Shown one piece after another: positions 23,022 through 33,644 of a DNA stretch of 64,000 nt. The stretch covers positions 17,447,770-17,511,769 of the forward strand of contig CM046333.1 in NCBI GenBank assembly GCA_025403435.1. Direction: 5' to 3'. This DNA comes from Artocarpus heterophyllus (Eukaryota > Streptophyta > Magnoliopsida > Rosales > Moraceae). The notes beneath the pieces are model-generated. The model saw only the letters and a program-made list of their open reading frames with translations, ran no database searches and was not told where the DNA came from. Position 1 is the first letter of the stretch. Each line of letters begins with the position of its first letter. A program made the translations under genes and the position numbers.

Positions 23022-23869
23022 TAGAGTCGGTAATTTCAAACATGGCACGATGACACGATACGAGAACGACACGAGATAAATGGGTTTGGACCATACGTAT
23101 ATTAATCGGGCCATAAATGGGTTGGCATGAATAACATAAAAATAAATGTACTGGATTCGTACTAGCACATTTAGCATGCTTTAACATGTTTAATTAAACG
23201 TGTAGTAAATGTGTCAATGCGACACAGCATAACCCGCCTGCTGTTTATAGCACATTTAAACTTAAAATAAAAAACCTTTCACCTGATGAGGAATGCATTA
23301 TTGTATATGCCGCCAGCCCACCACCTTGCTGAATGAATGTTTGATGTCAAATGAGGGCTTCTAATATATTTATTATGGTTTCATGGGCTACCAAGAGTCC
23401 CACATCGAAAGGAAATGAGAGCCTTTCTCTCATTGTTCTTTATAGAAACACTACCAGCTTCTTTCTTTCAGATGCATTATCGGTGAAGCTTTCTATAGCT
23501 TTGTCCAATCTTAGCTCTTTAAAATTTAAAGATTGAAAAAAAAATATAGTTCAAAATATTCAATAATTAAATATTGTTATATTTTTTACACTAATAAAGG
23601 CTTTTTAGTTTATAGTTAAAATTATAAAAAATTTATATTGTAAAAAAAATTTATTTTTAAAATTTTGTTAGTTAAAAGTTAAAAAACTTACATAGTAAAT
23701 ATTTTTTTAATCGTATTGTATCGTGTTATACGTGTTATAAGCGGGTCATGTTCATGTTTATATTTCAAGCATGTTTATTAATCGTGTCGTGTTCATGTTT
23801 AGTCTAATCGTGTCATGTTGTAAACATGTTCGCACAAACACAACACGCGAACACAAATTGCCAGCCCTA
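23022..23869. mobile_element. hAT-like non-autonomous element inside the CACTA element
   Basis: 848 bp. Ends are inverted: TAGAGTCGGTAATTTC on the left and the inverse of TAGGGCTGGCAATTTG on the right. Flanking octamers GTGACAAA (23014-23021) and GCGACGAG (23870-23877) agree at five positions, and the other three differ by transitions, which fits an aged 8 bp hAT duplication. Subterminal zones repeat CACGACACGA / TCGTGTCGTG. No transposase. A small snRNA-promoter-like pair of motifs lies in the middle. Confidence 0.7.
23397..23445 (+). promoter_or_regulatory. snRNA-type upstream element plus TATA-like box
   Basis: GTCCCACATCG (23397-23407) equals the plant snRNA upstream element RTCCCACATCG. 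A TATA-like TATAGAAA follows 33 bp later at 23441. In plants that spacing is the RNA polymerase II snRNA type. I do not recognise an snRNA downstream. The upstream-element string is also common by itself in plant repeats, so activity is unproven. Confidence 0.4.
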
Positions 23870-24413
23870 GCGACGAGCTCGCAGGTTGTGGGGGACTTGA
23901 GTCTAATGGCACCATGTTGGATCGAGGCAAAGACGACAATGGCGATTGTAGTGGTAGAGAGAGAGAGGACTTAAGGGTTAAAGAGAGAGAGGTAGGACTG
24001 GGTTTAGAGAGAAAGGGTTGACTTTGAGCACTAATTCAAATAAGAAAGAGAGAGAGAGTGTGGGCCTTTTAAAATTTAATTGGTTGTGGTAAAGGCGGGC
24101 ATTTTAAATTTTGCTGACCATCTTTCACGACAGTTTTTATAAAAATCGTCGTATAATACGCCTCCTACCACAATGGTTTTTTAAAAAACCGTTGTGGCAT
24201 GTGCAAAATCTACCATTACGGTTTTTTTAAAAACCATCATGGTAGATTCGGCTTAACACGGGGTTTTTTTGAAAACCGTGATAGTACATGCACCTATTCC
24301 ATGACGATTTTCATCTTCACGAGTGTAACTTCTTGCGTTTTTTCCTTTATTATGACATTTTTTGAGAAACGGTCGTTAAATAAAGGTTGTATAATCTTGA
24401 ATTTGTTGTAGTG

Positions 24414-25183
24414 TGTTCATTTCAATTCAAGAAAAATACAAATTCAAAAGCTAAAAGAGAAAAAAGAGGAAGAAATGAAGAACTCTTTGATGTCACTAAG
24501 CTCCAAGCCTTTCAATCCTCCTTGAATCTCCAATAGAGCTCCTAAACCTTTGATTTTCTCCTTTCGGTGTACGTGTTTTTGGTCTCTAGAAAACTCCCTG
24601 AAAAATTGCAAGTTTTCCTTTTATACTCTGCTTAAATTAGCTACAAAATGATAGCTCCATGTGTCCGAGCACAATAAAAAATGTATTTCTGTTGCTGCCA
24701 AAGGTGAAAAAGGAGGACCCTAAGGTTCAAGCTTGACAGTTGCAGTGGCCAAAGGTGGCACTACAGCAACTGTTTAGGTTCAGGCTAGGGCATTGTAGCT
24801 CGTAGAAGTGGCGCTGCAGTGCCAATTCTCTCCTGGCAAACCCGTTGTAGTGGATTTGGTCCTGCTGTAGCTTGTAACTTTTGTTGTCTCTAGTTTTGGC
24901 GGTGCAGCGGATGTTTTTGGCGATGCAATGCACAAAACTTATCATAAGTAATCCTTTTTCTTTTTCAAAAGTCCCACCTTTTTTTTTTTTTTTTCTGTTT
25001 GCTCTCTCTTGCATTGGACCTATATAATCAAAATAAAACACAATAAAATACTAACAAAATACTAAAAAACTAACAAAAGAACTATGGAGATAAATCAATA
25101 GAACCAATTTATTAGTTAACTCAAAAAAATTGATTACTTGATATCTTGGGCACCCATAGTACCTTCTACCTGGGTTTGCATCA
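24414..25183 (-). other. GC-richer part of the gypsy LTR
   Basis: Continuation of the LTR right of the CACTA element. A 104-codon frame on the minus strand (25041-24727) has no domain and lies in LTR sequence, so it is not called a gene. Confidence 0.5.
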
Positions 25184-26007
25184 GTCTAAGAGGTGCTCAC
25201 TTGTCTACACAATCCACACACACACAAATTGAAGTTGGTTTCATCCTTCTTTCCCACTAATACCGTCAAATAAAACCCAGTACCAATTGAATCCGACCCA
25301 TGCAACTGTTCTTCCTTGATTCATGCTTGAGCGATGTGAGAGGCGAACCAAATGGAAAAAAAAAAAAGAGCTATGAAGGATGCTAATTCTAAAGCATGGT
25401 AAGATGTGAAGAACAATAAATAGAATCCATGTATTATATACTAGAGGGTTTTGTGCGTTTGTTATTTTTTCTATTTTTTGTTTTCTTTTTTCTTTTAGTT
25501 TGTCCCTACCCAAATAATTTTTCTCAAATATATCCTTATTTAAATATGAATAGTCAACATGTTTTCTATTGTTTCATAATTTTCCTTTGATACTTTAAAT
25601 TATTATTCCTTATAAATATTTTTTCTCTATTTTTTCTGATAAGCAATTATTTTCAAATATTTCTATATTTATACATGTTTTTTTTTCTTTTTTTGGTGCC
25701 ACTTTCAACTCCTATTTGTCCCATGAATACCATTATTATAATTTATCAAGGCACTCAAATATTTTTTGCCCCCTCACTTTAACAAATATTTTAATTGAAA
25801 CATGTATTTTTATTTTCTTTGTTTACTTTAAATCTTTTTTTTAAATATATCCTATTATAACTCTTTCTAATTAATCTACTCTCATTAAAATAGCTTGTCT
25901 TAAATATGTGATTGCATTGATACTTTTTATAGTTTTTTTTTTTTTCAATGCCTCCCATAGGTATTTTTTTCTCTACTGTTCCATTGAAATACTTTATTCT
26001 CAAATGT
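25184..26007. other. T-rich non-coding DNA
   Basis: Pyrimidine-rich DNA in which phrases like TCTCAAATATATCC, TACCCAAATAATTTTTCTCA and TATTTTTT-GCC recur in loose order. Similar text resumes at 29344-29410 beyond the CACTA element (GTCTCTACCCAAACATATTTCTCA), so one degenerate repeat tract was split by that insertion. No gene. Confidence 0.55.
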
Positions 26008-29000
26008 CACTAGTACAGATTGATCGTTAGAAGACATCTAAAGATGAGACGATGGTCAGGTAGACCATTATCTAATTAAACAACGTAATATGTTGTCTAC
26101 TTTTAGGATTTGTATCTTTAATTTCCTTCATGTAGACCTCTATGAATGGTTCAACCACACGGGTATTGTGCAAAACGTGTCTACTCCCATTTCTCATGAG
26201 AAACCGAGATGGAGTATCAAAAGGCAGCTTTAGGCTCAATGTTAACCTTCCTTGGCAAACCGATTACTTCAACATTAGACAAGTACTCTAAAAAAATTTG
26301 ATGGCTTCTTTTGCTATATAATTATCTACGATACAACCCTCTAGCCTATTTCAGTTCTTGACATAACCCTTCAAAATTTTCATCTATCTTTCAAAAAGAG
26401 TATATCCACATCAAGTACACCATCTTGCAAAATCTAAGTTTGTGTACTAAGTATACCCTTAAATAAATCATAATGTTAAAAAACGATAGTGGAAAGTATT
26501 TTTCAAGCACACACAAGGTTTTTACCAACTCTACTTGTATTGTATCTAGCTTCATTAGATGTATCACCTTGGAGCAAGTGGAGTTGAAGAAAAAACAAAA
26601 CTTCATAAGTTTATATCTCATCTGCAGTAGGAGAATGCCACACAACGGAAGTGGCAACAATTGTTGCATCAAAGCATAACGATCATGTGTCTTCATGCCA
26701 ACAAACTTCATGTTGTTGAATAACTTTTTGGAATTTTGACCGAAGCAGGCCATTCATAAAACTTTTGCTTCTTTTTTCTTGATAAGGTGTACTTTACTAA
26801 AGGCAAGTAAGTCCGAGCATCCTTTTTCACGAGAGCCAAATCACCTCTTATTTCATAGTAACAAGAGCCAATTGTGCATCGAGACAGACTATAGTTTTGC
26901 TAGAAATATCAAGTAATATACCCATTATCGATTCAAAAATGTTTTTCATAACATGCATGACATCTAAGCAACGATGAATGAAAAAAGTATTCCAATATGG
27001 AAGTTGGAAGAAGATTGAATTCACCTTCTAATGTCTTATTCCCATGGGCTCATTATTTTATTTTTTAGCTTCTTGAAAACCACTTTGACATTTTTGATCA
27101 TTTTTAACAATTATTGACCTATCAAAGACCTTAAAGCTCGTATTTCTTCGGTCTTGCCATTAAATGCTTTAATCGAAATACCGATGTCTCCATCATGCAA
27201 ACATGAAACCTATTGAACTCTTCATCAAGTATCCAAATAGGTGTTCATATACCAAAATGTCATTAATAGTACACAATAACAATAATCGAAGTGTAAAGTT
27301 TTCCTCATCAAAAACATCTCAAACTTGTATACCTCTTTCCCATAATCTTTTCAACTATTCGACCAACGGTGCCAGGTATACATCAAAGTCATTTCTTGGT
27401 TTTAGATCTAAAGATCACTAAATTTAACATCAAGAACTTCTGCTTTATGCACAAATCTGCTGGAAGATTATTGTTGGCAAGAATGATGGACCTAGTATTG
27501 TACTTGCTATTAAAATTACCATGAGGATTTATTCCATCTGCACATAAAACAAGATGGAGAATCCTAGGTTTTGCACTAAATTCTGAACTTTTTGTATCGT
27601 CTTCTATTGTTGTGAATCATCCAGATGTCTAAACATACCATCATCAAATGTCTTTCTACATCAAATTCTTTGCATGATCTGTTCTGAAACAATTGTTCAA
27701 ACACGATTTTGTAGGAATATACCACAACACTTTTACCGGTACACTTTTTCTTCATTTCAATGGTTTCTTAGCTTTCTTCCATCTAGACTTATTACATACA
27801 AGGCATTCATCTCAGTCTTCAAACTTTTACCGGTATAGTGCATAATTATTCAGGCAAGCATATATCTTCTCGTACTCCATTCTGAGTGCACTCAACATCT
27901 TTTTGATTCATACGTAGTAGTTGACACTTTATTATTATCCGAAAATGTTTCAAGTAAAAATTATAAAAGTCCTATGAAACATGAATTTGACCACCCGGAT
28001 AATTTGTTATACTTCAAGGATCTGCTATACAATAGTGTCTCCGCATCTTCCATCATTGTCTCAAATAACTCTGGTTAGCGCACAAAGTCTTCTTTCGCAT
28101 CATTCATCATGTCCACCATGTTACTACTTTCATATTCTTCATCAGCATAACTAACATGGACATTTTCCCTCGTTGTCAATGATGAAGTAAGGACACCCTC
28201 CCTATGCCATATCTATATTTGATAAGTCGGCTCAATCCCATATCAATACAAATGAAACCTAACATCATCATATGATTGTTTCTTAATATTTCCACAATTT
28301 ATATAATGACAACAAATTGTACTCCCTTTGACGTTAGCCTTCGCAAAAGATACAAAGTCCTCAACCCTTTTCTCATATACATCACTCATCCTATAAGTAT
28401 ATATCGATTTTTTATCCATTGCTACAAAATCAAATGAAATTTGGTCAACCTTACAACAATTTTTCAACAACAGTCCAACAATTTTACAAATACAATAATA
28501 ATAACAAATGAGCATAAAAACATAAAGATAAATAATCACAACAAATACAACAACTAATTTATAATACAAATCCAACTAAATAAAACCTAACAATAACATC
28601 ATATAATATTTTAAAGAAACCAAATAATCACAAAACCAAAAAATATAAAACCATTTGTTACAAATCACAACAAATTCAATGACTAATTTATAACACAAAT
28701 CTAACTAAATAAAACCAAACAAAAAAATCATCTAATATGAAAACAAAGCTAATAACTAATTAAATAAACAAGTTAATGCTAAATAATACTAATTGCTTCC
28801 AAAAATACAATAATTAACAAAACTAAGCCTAACAAATTCCATAATCAGCTAATCACGCAAACTAATTTCATAATCAGACAAAAACTAAACCTAATAATTC
28901 AACAAATTACGACAACAAGTTCCCTAATCATACTGATCCACACACAAACAAATGCCACTAATTTAGGAATGAGGCTTTGACAGAATAATGACATCAGCGG

Positions 29001-29343
29001 TGGTTGCTAACATGACAGATGCAAGGATGAATGCGAAGGAAGGCGAGGGCAAGGGAGGGAGAAGACGGCTTCAATGGCTAGGGCGATGGACTTAGCTTGG
29101 GCAATAGACTTGAACAATGTCAAGGGTGGTTGGGTAATAGGATTTGAGGGCAAAGGTGGTGAAACGGTTGTCTAAGGTGGAGTATTAGATGATAGTTTAT
29201 AGGAAACTATCATTTAAAGCGTGGTACGGATTTCAGAAACATGAAAGTCTTTGTGTCATTATTTTTTAAGGTAAATATAATAATAGTTTTCTTATAAAAT
29301 CATCATCTTTTATGCATCACCTAAACTATAATTTATAGTAGTG
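26008..29343 (-). mobile_element. CACTA (En/Spm) element with decayed transposase, 3336 bp
   Basis: Begins CACTAGTACAGATTGATCG and ends in the inverse of CACTACTATAAATTATAG. The 3 bp flanks TGT (26005-26007) and TTT (29344-29346) differ at one base. The interior encodes a tnp2-type transposase on the minus strand, listed separately. The right-hand 900 bp forms a leader: AT-rich DNA, then a GC-richer patch at about 28980-29180. Its terminal sequences differ from those of the other two CACTA elements, so it is a different family and not an obvious helper for them. Confidence 0.9.
26110..28419 (-). pseudogene. CACTA tnp2-type transposase, broken
   Basis: Minus-strand remnant of the En/Spm TNPD-like transposase. 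The likely start is the ATG at 28419, opening MDKKSIYTYRMSDVYEKRVE and ending with CGNIKKQSYDDVRFHL: this is the transposase-associated N-terminal domain (family form 'MDkSWM..y..GV..Fi.FA....I.CPCxxCGN'). The central tnp2 region is seen at 27780-27430, with LHLVLCADGINPHGN and LPADLCIKQKFLMLNLVIF matching 'LGLSTDGFNPFGN' and 'LPPWMCMKxxfxxLtlLIPGPK'. The C-terminal region at 26753-26391 has MKTHDRYALMQQLLPLPLCG and LEKYFPLSFFNIMIYL. It runs on at 26390-26110 with KILKGYVKN and VLHNTRVVEPFIE. Stops and frameshifts occur throughout, and parts between the blocks are unreadable. Introns were not resolved. Confidence 0.92.
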
Positions 29344-29711
29344 TTTGTCTCTACCCAAACATATTTCTCAATTTTCACCCAAATAATTTTTTTTCATATA
29401 TACCATCAAAATGTTTTCAGTCTAATTCGTTTCGCTGTAAGCTTTTTTCTATCAGATTTTCGCAACTTAAATAATTTTTTTTTCTAAAACAGTCTTTTAA
29501 GAAAAGTAATAAATCATAAAAGAAAATTATAAATTTTTAAAGAAGTTTTAGAACTTTATATTAAAAAAATTATAACATATCGAATACGCGCGGGAGGTGC
29601 TAGCGTATATTTTAAGTAGTTTTATTAATGGTCCAAAATAACAAGAAATTAGGATAAATAAGTTATGTTTGAAAGTAAATAGCAAATTTACTATTTACAA
29701 ACATTTTTAAA
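29344..29711. other. AT-rich non-coding DNA
   Basis: Continues the degenerate tract left of the CACTA element. Contains the small inverted repeat GTAAATAG..CTATTTAC near 29675-29697. No gene. Confidence 0.5.
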
Positions 29712-30261
29712 TAATAGGCCAATTTTACTTTCGAAGGAATTGATTTTACATTTTTACCTTTTGAAATAATGCAGATCTGAAACCCTTATCTACATCTTTC
29801 TCTCTTTCTATACCCCTCCTCACCATTGCTATCGTCTCCATTCTTCTCCTTCACGTAATTCCAGTGACGGGCGAAGTCGACGCCAAGTTTCAACAATCCA
29901 TCTCATTTCACTAACGACTTCATACAACTTTGGCGACAGCACAACTTGCTTCTTCGTACGACTCTGGCCACTCCGCGTAACCAGCTCCTTTGCATGACTT
30001 CTGCAAGTCCATGCGACTTGCCTTTGATGACTTCGGCAACAACACATTCGACGAGGATGTTCGATGGGAAAACTAGAGGAGAGAAAATGAGGGGAGAGAG
30101 AAACTGAGAAGAGGAGAGGAGAGAGCATGGAATGAGGAGAAGGACAAAAAAAAGATCAAATCTATTTTTATTTGAGGTATTTTAGTCATTATTTTATTTA
30201 TTGAATATGGGTTTACACTTAAATCACCCTTTATTTATCTTTCATAAATTTTGGCCTATTA
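29712..30261. mobile_element. Possible short transposon with TAATAGGCCAA ends
   Basis: TAATAGGCCAATTTTA at 29712 is mirrored by TAAATTTTGGCCTATTA ending at 30261. In between is a GC-richer island (29820-30130) with a 99-codon minus-strand frame that has no recognisable domain. The layout (matching ends, captured-looking interior) fits a small Mutator-like element, but no target duplication was found. Confidence 0.4.
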
Positions 30262-30341
30262 ATTTGTATTCCTTTCCTTGTTAATCTCAAAATAAAATTC
30301 AAAGGAAAGGGGCAATTAAATACTTGGAAAACAAACACTTG

Positions 30342-30369
30342 AAACTTCTTTTTTTTTTTTTTTTTTTTA
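30342..30369 (+). repeat. Poly-T tract
   Basis: An uninterrupted T run of about 28 directly followed by ATGAAAG. Confidence 0.9.
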
Positions 30370-30408
30370 TGAAAGTCACACATGTTTAAGTGGGACCAAG
30401 ATTTTTTC

Positions 30409-31290
30409 TATCTCATTTTTGTCCTCTTTTTTGTTTCCACCCAATAAGATTTTAACACCCCACTTATAGACCAGGTAAGTAGGTATAGCATCGCTAACCT
30501 AACATTTCTTCTTCTCTCCGTTTTCTATCAGCTTCTCTCTCCCTTCCTAAGCTGCCCTCACTTTCCAAACACTGCCACTTCCTCCACGTCCAACTCTGGC
30601 CAACTATAGTCATGACCTCCTCTACGATGTGTCATTTACCTCAAACTGCTCCTCCGACTCCCCCTCACCCTAGCTGCCGAAGCCTTCGTTCTCCAATGGT
30701 GCGGTTTCCTTGCCGATCCAACCACCACCATTGTGGCTGTCTGATCTTGCCTGGTTAAACCTTTCTTTTGTCTTGAACTAGAAGATCAGTCTAATTATCG
30801 TCTTCAAGGATGATGTTTAGTTATGGTTTTTCAGTAATATAATCACTCTTCTTGTCCCCTATTTTCGTCCTCTTCTCTGGCTCGCCCAAATAATATTTTA
30901 ACACATCTCTTAATAAGCCAGGTCGAATGGTATAACATTCTTAACCTTACGTTTCTTTTTTACCCCCTTTTCTATCATCTTCTCTCTCCCTTTCTAAGCT
31001 ACAAACTCCCTAACCAGCACCACCGCTTCCATGTCCCGCTCCAACCAACATCAGTGGTCGCCTCTTCCACGATGCAATCATTCACCTTAAAGTGCTCCAC
31101 CTACTCACCCTCGTTGCCGAAGCCTTCATTCTTCAATAGCATGGTTTCCTCCTTGATCTGACCACTGCCATTGTGATTGTTTGATCTTTCTTGGTTAAAC
31201 TTTTTTTTTTCTTTTTGTCGAATGGAAGGATGACTCTATTTCTCGTCTTGGAGGATAATGTTTGGTTATAGATTTTCAAAGATATAATCA
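30409..31290 (+). repeat. Tandem duplication, period about 440 bp
   Basis: Two units in direct order. GCCGAAGCCTTCGTTCTCCA at 30676 returns as GCCGAAGCCTTCATTCTTCA at 31116. Units share TTCTATCAxCTTCTCTCTCCC, GGTTTCCT, TGATCTT.CxTGGTTAAAC, and GGATxATGTTTxGTTAT. They are GC-richer than the surroundings and lack a consistent reading frame, so a transposon leader or captured gene fragment is more likely than a gene. Confidence 0.85.
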
Positions 31291-32821
31291 CTGGCTTTTG
31301 TTTTGGTCCACTTGAATTCACGGTCCATTCAATATAACTTATGAAAAAATAAGACGTGACATAACAATTATTGAATGTAATATTGATGTTGGAGAAGAGT
31401 AACATAATCAATGTTATGTACAAACCTTATTGTTACTTCAATGGCTGACATATTTTGTCTTTTTCTTCTATATGTTATGTTGCATAGACCGTCTATCTCG
31501 ATAGATCATAGCAACACCTCTATAATCACTTTTTTTTTTTCTTTTTTTGAAAGTAAAGAGATACAGAAACATGTCTACAAAGAATGCACTTTTGGTGGAT
31601 TAATCCGTCTAGGGGGAGCTTCAAATCATTTCCATTGGTAATTTGTAATTTCATTTCCTTTCTTTTTTAATGGAAATTTTAAGTTCTTCTCGTGATTTCT
31701 TTGAATGGTCTGTTCTTGAATAGATAGACGACGATATAGGAATCAGAACTGTAAAAGCAACGATGAGGAAATACTAAAGGGAAAGATAAATGGGCAAGAT
31801 GACTTGAAAAGGAACAGGAAAATATGAATGAGGAAGAAGAATAAGAAAGAGAAGAGATGGAGAGAATAGGAGAGAGGGAAAAAAAAGTGGATTAATTCTC
31901 ACTTGGATCAGACGGAGCTATTTTGGACTCACAAAGGACGTTAACTTAATTGCCTCTATTTTCAAATGGCATGCCAAATTATGTGATGAGGGATAGAGAA
32001 GAGCAAAAATAAATAGGACAGAAGATCTTAATCCGTTTAAGCGTGGCACAACTTAAATATATGATATGAGTGATAGTGTAACATAACTTTATTATAGTAT
32101 AGAATTAATAAACGTATTTTTTTAAAGGTGGCATGACAAATATTTTTCACTATTATACTTGTTGTAGTAAAAAACCATATTCTCCAAACAGTTACAACAT
32201 AGAAATTGAATAATCAACGTAGATTATTGAAAAGTTTATTATTTAATAGTAGGTATAACTAAGATAGCAAAACACTAGGGGAACAAACAAATTCTTTTGG
32301 GTAAAAGGGCAAGATATTTCATTATTTTCCTAGTTCTTTCAACATCTATTTTTTTTTTAGTTGAGAATCAGCCATTGAATTTGTTTTTCGAAAGAAAAAG
32401 TAAAAGTATAAATAAAGCTACGAGATTTAAGGACTCCAACCTTAGTGTTTAATGGCTGTGAGAATTCGATACTTAATTTAGTTAAAGCGCTTCTGAAGGA
32501 GCGTCCCCTTTGCACGTCCAAACTTCATGCCGAAAGCGCGTGGTATTCTTTTGTATGTGTAATTTTTTTTTTTACATATTGTAATTATTTTCCATTTCAT
32601 TTAAATGGGTAAGGAAAGTCCTCCATTAAAAGTAGAGGGACATTATTAAAAGCTGCATCACGCAGATTCTATGTGCTTATAGTGTTAAAAATAAGATGGT
32701 AAAAGGAAAAAGATCGGAGATGTTTGACATGGTTTTCATGGAATATGTCTATTTGTTCTACATCATTAACATTTCAGACAAGCTTTAATACCTCTTGAAA
32801 AGATTTTAATTAGGACTTTAA
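31291..32821. other. AT-rich DNA, no gene seen
   Basis: No domain-bearing frame or clear repeat. Short frames at 31133-31423 and 31411-31641 are without support. Confidence 0.5.
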
Positions 32822-32941
32822 GGGCATATTTGGCATACCGTATTGTATTGTATTATATTATATTGCATTATATTGTATTAGATACAAAAAATACATGTAA
32901 TACTATATAATACAATACAATACGGTGTGTCAAACAAGCCC
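32822..32941. mobile_element. Tourist-like MITE, 120 bp
   Basis: Nearly the whole element is one long inverted repeat: GGGCATATTTGGCATACCG at the left and CGGTGTGTCAAACAAGCCC at the right, with TATTGTATTGTATTA / TAATACAATACAATA continuing the arms. Flanked by TAA at 32819-32821 and 32942-32944, the target duplication typical of PIF/Harbinger-type MITEs. It could fold into a long hairpin if transcribed. Confidence 0.9.
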
Positions 32942-33159
32942 TAAGAGTTGCTTTTTCCAAAAGTTTTTACTTTCCTCTTAGCTAGTAAAGAAAATTAAAC
33001 TGTAAGAGCTTTTTAATACACGAATGCAATTTCCTTTTCATCAGTTATCTGTTTTGAAAGGATAAAAAAAAAAAAAACAAATACTTTTATCAAAAAAATA
33101 ATTTTTCGAATTTTCATTTAAGCTCTTCTGATGGAAATTATTACTATTTGAAAGAGGGG

Positions 33160-33386
33160 CTCTAGTAATGAAATTTTTTGTCGCTAAAGAAAATTATGCA
33201 TCACTAATCGCATCGGAAGTTCGTTTTGTCGCTGTAGTTATTGACGAATTTGTTTCTCGCCACAGAATAGAACTGTCATTGTACATCCATTCGCGTTACA
33301 TGGCCCACAACGGTGCAAAATTTCGTTGACATAGCTATTATTTTTTTGAAAGGTGATGTAGCTATTTTTTAGTTTTCTTTGTAGTG
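33160..33386. mobile_element. Possible miniature CACTA-like element
   Basis: The left edge CTCTAGTAATGAAATTTTTT (first bases changed from CACTAG) faces a right edge CTTTGTAGTG, the inverse of CACTACAAAG. Flanking trinucleotides GGG and GAG differ at one base. About 227 bp, non-coding. Weak because the left terminus is not canonical. Confidence 0.35.
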
Positions 33387-33439
33387 GAGAATAATTTCAC
33401 TGCTAATTTTTTTTTTTTAAAAATTATATTTGTAGGTAT

Positions 33440-33466
33440 TGTTTATATATATATATATTGTTGTTA
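33440..33466 (+). repeat. TA-rich microsatellite
   Basis: TTATATATATATATATTG run. Confidence 0.8.
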
Positions 33467-33526
33467 TATGTAGTAAATAAATATGGATTTAATTAATAAT
33501 ATAAAAAAAATTAATTATTTATGATA

Positions 33527-33644
33527 AGTAAGAGCAGCTTAGTTGGTTGAAAGTCCATCCATCTAACCATAGCTCGAGGGTTCGAGTCACACTTAGCCTC
33601 ACTCAAATGTCGTAGCATTTCCCCTTCCCTTGTATTAAAAAAAA
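33527..33644 (+). mobile_element. tRNA-derived SINE, copy 1
   Basis: About 118 bp with an RNA polymerase III promoter: A box in GCTTAGTTGGTTGAAAGT and B box in GGGTTCGAGTCAC, spaced as in tRNA genes. Ends with an A-rich tail (TGTATTAAAAAAAA). Target duplication TTAATTATTTATGATA (33511-33526) and TTAATTATTTATAATA (33645-33660), one mismatch in 16. It shares its body with copy 2 at 34245. Confidence 0.9.

Larger units (their letters stand above)
22068..24413. mobile_element. CACTA (En/Spm) element, non-autonomous, 2346 bp
   Basis: Starts CACTAGTAAAAATTGAGGAT and ends in the inverse of CACTACAACAAATTCAAGAT, with a perfect 3 bp target duplication TGT (22065-22067 and 24414-24416). Subterminal zones of about 300 bp at each end hold many copies of a short palindromic motif of the form ACGACGGTTTT..AAAACCGTCGT. 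No transposase frame is present. The interior has a duplicated block (TCATCAAAC..TAGTGxGCATCACATATAC at 22522 and 22795) and a hAT-like insertion at 23022-23869. It shares internal text with the CACTA element at 44558, including the GGGATGxCCAGTCCCATAT block (22414; 44892), so both belong to one family. Confidence 0.93.
21339..25183 (-). mobile_element. Gypsy 5' LTR, minus strand, split by a CACTA element
   Basis: On the minus strand it starts TGATGCAAACCCAGG (25183) and ends GCTATTGACA (21339), followed at once by a gypsy-type primer site. Removing the CACTA insertion (22068-24413 plus TGT) leaves about 1.5 kb. The interior follows the Tat/Athila LTR plan: a GC-richer part at 24700-24980, a promoter-like part and the characteristic end with ATGGGGCAATACTTTAC and TTACTTGTGAATG. 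The body of the element is missing. Beyond the primer site there is Mutator-like sequence, so the retrotransposon was cut soon after its 5' end. Confidence 0.65.

Noticed and set aside
24727..25041. 104-codon minus-strand frame
   Set aside because: Lies in the GC-richer part of a gypsy LTR; no domain and no conserved partner.
29829..30128. 99-codon minus-strand frame
   Set aside because: Low-complexity Ser/Leu/Arg-rich start and no domain. It lies between inverted ends of a possible transposon.
33534..33610. tRNA gene
   Set aside because: A and B boxes are present but the sequence cannot fold into a cloverleaf with an acceptor stem, and target duplications plus an A-tail show a SINE.
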